From Flagellimonas aquimarina (GTDB lineage Bacteria; Bacteroidota; Bacteroidia; Flavobacteriales; Flavobacteriaceae): a stretch of DNA of 64,000 bases. Below the pieces are notes generated by a model. It was not told where the DNA came from, ran no database searches, and was given only the letters and a program-made list of their open reading frames with translations. Shown here one piece after another: positions 60,392 to 64,000 of the stretch. Position numbers and translations under genes: made by a program. Each line of letters opens with the position of its first letter. Position 1 is the stretch's first letter. The DNA lies in contig NZ_QGEG01000001.1 of the NCBI RefSeq assembly GCF_003149745.1, positions 248,001-312,000 of the forward strand, in the 5' to 3' direction.

Positions 60392-63300
60392 CTATCGATT
60401 TATGTATAACCAATCCGTTCTTGGCTCTGAGCCATCTCCAAGATCCAATACGTAGTAATATGTACCTACTGGCAATAAATCTCCTTTCTGCACTGTTGCG
60501 CGACCAGTAGAGGTCCCGTCCCAATCATTATTGTAGGAGCGCTGCTCATATACAATGTTTCCCCATCGGTTGTACACCTGTAGCACATTGTTTGGGTATC
60601 TAGAAATACAGTCAATTTTAAAGAACTCATTGACACCATCTCCATTTGGTGAAAACTCGTTATAAATAGTTAAACAGGAAGGCTCAACAGATGCTTGGTC
60701 AGAATCATTAGCAGTATTTACATCCAGTTGATCAACAAAGGCCAAGCTCGCCGTGTTTACATAATCATTGATATCCAAAACTTCGACCGTAAGTTGCAGA
60801 CTGGACGTTCCCAGAATATCTAAATTCTCTATTTCCCAAAAACCTGAAATTTCATCATAAGCACCTACTGAGGCTTGAGTAGTAATCAATCTGAAACCAG
60901 AAGGCAATTGCTCTTCAATACCAATATTGGTTGCAGCAACACTGCCTTGATTGGTCACTGTGATAGTGAACACAACCTGATCTCCAATATTAGGGGAATT
61001 ATTGTCTACCGTTTTTGTAACAGCAATATCCGTAGTTTGCGGAGTTACAAATGCAATGGCTTCATCATCATCATCCAGGCCATCTGAAAGGTCATCCACA
61101 TCAATCCCTTGATTTGGGTTACTATCTGGATCTGATAAATCACTTGCGGATATTATTGCAACATTCAAATACTCATCAATAGTTCCTGATGGCGTATTTA
61201 CCGTGGCCAACACCACCAATGTTTCTGTACTTTGATTTAGGATTGTACCGTTGATATTCCATATTCCTGCATTGAAATCATAGATTCCCGCAGTGGTTAT
61301 GTGAGATTGATACGTATAACCAGATGGCAGTAAATCAGTAATCACTACTCCTGTTGCATCACTTGACCCATTGTTATTAACGTTTAGGGTGAACTCAACC
61401 ACATCACCAACATTTGGTGTTCCATTGTTCACAGTTTTGGTCAATGATAAATCTGCTAGTCCATCTGGAACTGGAACAACAGTATCTTGATCGTCTTCTG
61501 AATTTAATTTGTTATCAGGAGTTGAATCAGGATCAAAAGTGTCCAAAGCAATAAGCTCCGCCGTGTTTCTATAATCTCCGCTTGACAAAACCAAAGCGGT
61601 GATCTGCAAGGTTTCTGAAGCTCCGTTGGCAATGGTCGCCAATGCCCATCCCCCAGTTATTCCATCATAGATACCAGAAGATGTAGTTGCGGACACAAAA
61701 CTATAACCAGATGCCAAGGCATCTTCAATAACCAATCCTGAAGCATCGTTAGGGCCAGAATTATTCACCGTTACGGTAAAGACTATTTGGTCACCTACCA
61801 AGGGACTAAGGTTATCCGCAGTTTTAGTAACCGATATATCTGTTACTGCTCTTGGCGAAGTAGATTGTTCATCTTGATCATCTTCAATTAGAACATTATT
61901 TCCTGGCGTAGAATCAGGGTCTAATTGTATAGATGTAATAACTTCAGCACTATTCACATAATTTCCTGTAGCATTCACTTGCGCTGTTACGTTTAACACT
62001 GCGCTATTTCCACCTGTTACTGAACCAACATTCCAAAGCCCGCTAGCTGAACTGTATGTCCCCCCCGAATCATCAGAAATATAGGTGTATCCTGATGGCA
62101 AAACGTCAGAAACCACCACACCTGTAGCATCGCTCGGCCCTTCATTGGTTATGGTCACTGAAAAAGTCACGTTTGAACCAACATCAGGAAATTCATTGTC
62201 AACTGTTTTATCCAGTGCTAAATCTGCTGCTGGAATTGGTGTTGTTCCTGCGCTGTCTTGATCGTTCTCAAATATATTGTTGTTATTAGGAATGGAATTA
62301 GGGTCCAAATTACTTGAAGAAAAAACTTCGGTAACGTTGAAATAATCTCCAGTAGGATTTACCGTCGCTACAATATTTAAAGTTTCCGTAGTTCCATTTG
62401 GAATAACACCATTAAGTTCCCAAATACCTGTTGCAGGAATGTAAACTCCTGCGGTTCTATTGTTGGAAACATAGGTATATCCTGATGGTAACAAATCCAG
62501 CACTTCAACCCCCGTAACATCACTAGGTCCATTGTTGGTAATACTAATATTAAAAATCACCTCTTCACCCACTAACGGACTTAGAACATCAACCGATTTA
62601 CGTAAAACTAAATCCGAAACCAATACGGGAATCGGTTCTATTGTCTGTTGATCATCTTCTGTATCATCATTGTTTGCAGGTTCGGAATCGATATCCGTCT
62701 CTGTTAGATCAGTTAGCTCAGCTATATTGGTGTAGTCTCCATTGGGAAGTACATTTGCCGTAATAACTATAGTTTCTGAGGCTCCATTGGCCAAATTGCC
62801 AATTGTCCAAGATCCATTTAGGGGTTCGTAAACTCCATTGGATGGAACAGCACTTACAAACTCATAACCAGATTCCAAGAAATCTGTGACTACAACATTG
62901 GTAGCATCATTTGGGCCATCATTAAGCACAGAAACTGTAAATACTATTTGGTCGCCCACATTTGGAGTAAGGTCATCAGCTGTTTTTGTAACCGAAATAT
63001 CGACCAAAGGTCTAGCATTAACTACAGCATCGTCCTGGTCATCTTCTCCAGCAACTCCATTGTTTGGTGTAGAATCACTGTCTGCTTGGTCATGCGCGGT
63101 TACTTCCGCAACATTGGTATAATTACCGGTAACATTTACAGTTGCCGTAATATTTAATGTTTCTGTAGCTCCGCTTATCAAAGATCCTACATCCCATACA
63201 CCAGTACCACTGGTATAATCTCCACCACCATCATCCAACACATAGGCAAATCCTGATGGAAGCAAGTCTGTTACTTCAACAGATGTAGCATCACTAGGTC

Positions 63301-64000
63301 CCGAGTTGGCAACCGTTAATGTAAATACCACATTGGAATTTACATCTGGATTGGAATTGTCCACATCTTTCGTTAAAGAAAGATCTATTAAAGCTGTTGG
63401 AGTAATCGTTACATCATCTTGATCATCTTCCGCTAAAACTCCATTACTTGGAGTAGAATCAATATCAAAAGCATCCGAAGCTGTTATCTGGGCAGTATTG
63501 GTATAGTTTCCTGAAGCATTTACTAAAACATCAATAATAATAGTTTCCGATGTTCCACCAGCCACTGTTCCTACTTGCCACTCCCCTGTTGTATCATTAT
63601 AAATTCCTGCCGTAGCGCTATATAAAACATAATCAAAACCAGTAGGTAATTGATCTGTTACAACTACATTGGTAGCATCTGCTGGTCCAATGTTTGAAAC
63701 GGTTATCTCAAAACTTATTTCATCGCCCACGTTAGGAGTTAGGTCATTATCTACTACAATTTTGGTTAAGGAAAGGTCTGCCTGCACTGGGGCCGCAGTA
63801 ACCGCATCTTCATCATCTTCGCTCTGACTTCCCGTATCATTATTTGGAGTGCTATCAACATCATATTGATCGCTTGCTGTTACCTCAGCAATATGGGTAA
63901 ATTCCCCTACTGCCCCTGTTGGTGTCAATACAGTAGCATTAAAGGTCAGCACCGTTGTGTTTGTTCCCAAAGGAACGGCAAGACCTGTCCAAGTGATTAT
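60392..64000 (-). CDS. Giant DUF11-repeat adhesin with type IX CHU_C sorting domain (N-terminus outside window)
   Basis: The frame is open to the last base, so the start lies beyond the right edge; 1202 residues are visible. It consists of one partial and eight full DUF11/conserved repeats of about 125 residues, each starting like DLSLTKTVNNGTPNVGD or DISVTKTADDLTPNVGD and containing V-x-V-T-D-x-L-P-S-G-(Y/F), then a stretch ending in DSTPNN...EDDQD. The C-terminus (CLTIYNEFSPNGDGVNEFFK, LQVYNRWGNIVYEQ, GTYYYVLDLGDG) is the gliding-motility-associated CHU_C domain, a type B signal for type IX secretion. Thus a secreted, surface-displayed repeat adhesin. The repeats may recombine. Confidence 0.95.
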   Translation of the reverse strand: MITWTGLAVPLGTNTTVLTFNATVLTPTGAVGEFTHIAEVTASDQYDVDSTPNNDTGSQSEDDEDAVTAAPVQADLSLTKIVVDNDLTPNVGDEISFEITVSNIGPADATNVVVTDQLPTGFDYVLYSATAGIYNDTTGEWQVGTVAGGTSETIIIDVLVNASGNYTNTAQITASDAFDIDSTPSNGVLAEDDQDDVTITPTALIDLSLTKDVDNSNPDVNSNVVFTLTVANSGPSDATSVEVTDLLPSGFAYVLDDGGGDYTSGTGVWDVGSLISGATETLNITATVNVTGNYTNVAEVTAHDQADSDSTPNNGVAGEDDQDDAVVNARPLVDISVTKTADDLTPNVGDQIVFTVSVLNDGPNDATNVVVTDFLESGYEFVSAVPSNGVYEPLNGSWTIGNLANGASETIVITANVLPNGDYTNIAELTDLTETDIDSEPANNDDTEDDQQTIEPIPVLVSDLVLRKSVDVLSPLVGEEVIFNISITNNGPSDVTGVEVLDLLPSGYTYVSNNRTAGVYIPATGIWELNGVIPNGTTETLNIVATVNPTGDYFNVTEVFSSSNLDPNSIPNNNNIFENDQDSAGTTPIPAADLALDKTVDNEFPDVGSNVTFSVTITNEGPSDATGVVVSDVLPSGYTYISDDSGGTYSSASGLWNVGSVTGGNSAVLNVTAQVNATGNYVNSAEVITSIQLDPDSTPGNNVLIEDDQDEQSTSPRAVTDISVTKTADNLSPLVGDQIVFTVTVNNSGPNDASGLVIEDALASGYSFVSATTSSGIYDGITGGWALATIANGASETLQITALVLSSGDYRNTAELIALDTFDPDSTPDNKLNSEDDQDTVVPVPDGLADLSLTKTVNNGTPNVGDVVEFTLNVNNNGSSDATGVVITDLLPSGYTYQSHITTAGIYDFNAGIWNINGTILNQSTETLVVLATVNTPSGTIDEYLNVAIISASDLSDPDSNPNQGIDVDDLSDGLDDDDEAIAFVTPQTTDIAVTKTVDNNSPNIGDQVVFTITVTNQGSVAATNIGIEEQLPSGFRLITTQASVGAYDEISGFWEIENLDILGTSSLQLTVEVLDINDYVNTASLAFVDQLDVNTANDSDQASVEPSCLTIYNEFSPNGDGVNEFFKIDCISRYPNNVLQVYNRWGNIVYEQRSYNNDWDGTSTGRATVQKGDLLPVGTYYYVLDLGDGSEPRTDWLYINR

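Noticed and set aside
60392-64000. Regular spacing of similar segments that might suggest a CRISPR-like or satellite array
   Set aside because: Period is about 375 bp and in frame with DUF11 protein modules; the repeats are coding.

Overview
The window looks like chromosomal DNA of a marine-type Flavobacteriaceae (Bacteroidota; Maribacter/Zobellia/Arenibacter-like, inferred). The support is AT-rich sequence, SusC/SusD pairs, 7TM AraC-type regulators, LytS/LytTR two-component pairs, PorP/SprF with OmpA and a CHU_C-type (type IX secretion) C-terminal domain, many lipoproteins and AT-rich translation signals. I see no rRNA, tRNA, CRISPR array, transposase or integrase.

Layout. 1-10.1 kb is an accessory, signalling-rich stretch: a truncated unknown gene, small secreted proteins and lipoproteins, a DUF1272 zinc-ribbon miniprotein that is easy to miss (3238-3411), a GNAT acetyltransferase, two membrane-anchored AraC regulators, a LytS/LytTR pair and a serine beta-lactamase-like hydrolase. 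An identical 18-bp motif, each time followed by an intrinsic terminator, lies at both borders (741 and 10361). 10.4-13.3 kb is a GntP permease - RidA - M19 dipeptidase operon with an array of dyads upstream. 13.7 kb is a YegP-like gene preceded by an orphan terminator.

14.1-23.9 kb is the most unusual part: a tightly packed minus-strand cassette made of a planctomycete-type cytochrome (PSCyt1/DUF1549/DUF1553), a Tat-exported DUF1501 protein, a Tat-exported NHL propeller, a lipoprotein, and a DUF2231 membrane cytochrome with leucine-rich repeats. The last two end in the same chitobiase-type plus galactose-binding-like module. Upstream is a LytS/LytTR pair. I regard this as a candidate undescribed periplasmic redox/carbohydrate system.

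24.2-48.1 kb is a large polysaccharide utilisation locus: GH92 - sodium:solute symporter - GH130 - CBM9-like - three GH92, then SusC - SusD - a double-propeller VCBS/ASPIC protein - an MFS sugar porter - a ROK kinase. The working model is that surface and periplasmic GH92 alpha-mannosidases trim mannose-rich glycans (N-glycan or mannan), a beta-Man-GlcNAc-type disaccharide is imported by the symporter and phosphorolysed by cytoplasmic GH130, and free sugar is imported by the MFS porter and phosphorylated by the ROK protein. The LytS/LytTR pair, divergent from the first GH92 across a shared inverted repeat, is the likeliest local regulator of both the cytochrome cassette and this locus.

48.1-49.0 kb is a gene-poor gap with strong hairpins and a broken LytTR gene. 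49.1-51.0 kb holds a siroheme-synthesis oxidase and small conserved genes. 51.0-57.3 kb reads as one operon from an ECF sigma factor and putative anti-sigma through DUF4097-like, outer-membrane, TonB-receptor and head-GIN proteins. 57.5-64.0 kb is a type IX-linked OmpA / PorP-SprF / giant DUF11-repeat adhesin operon; the adhesin runs off the right edge.
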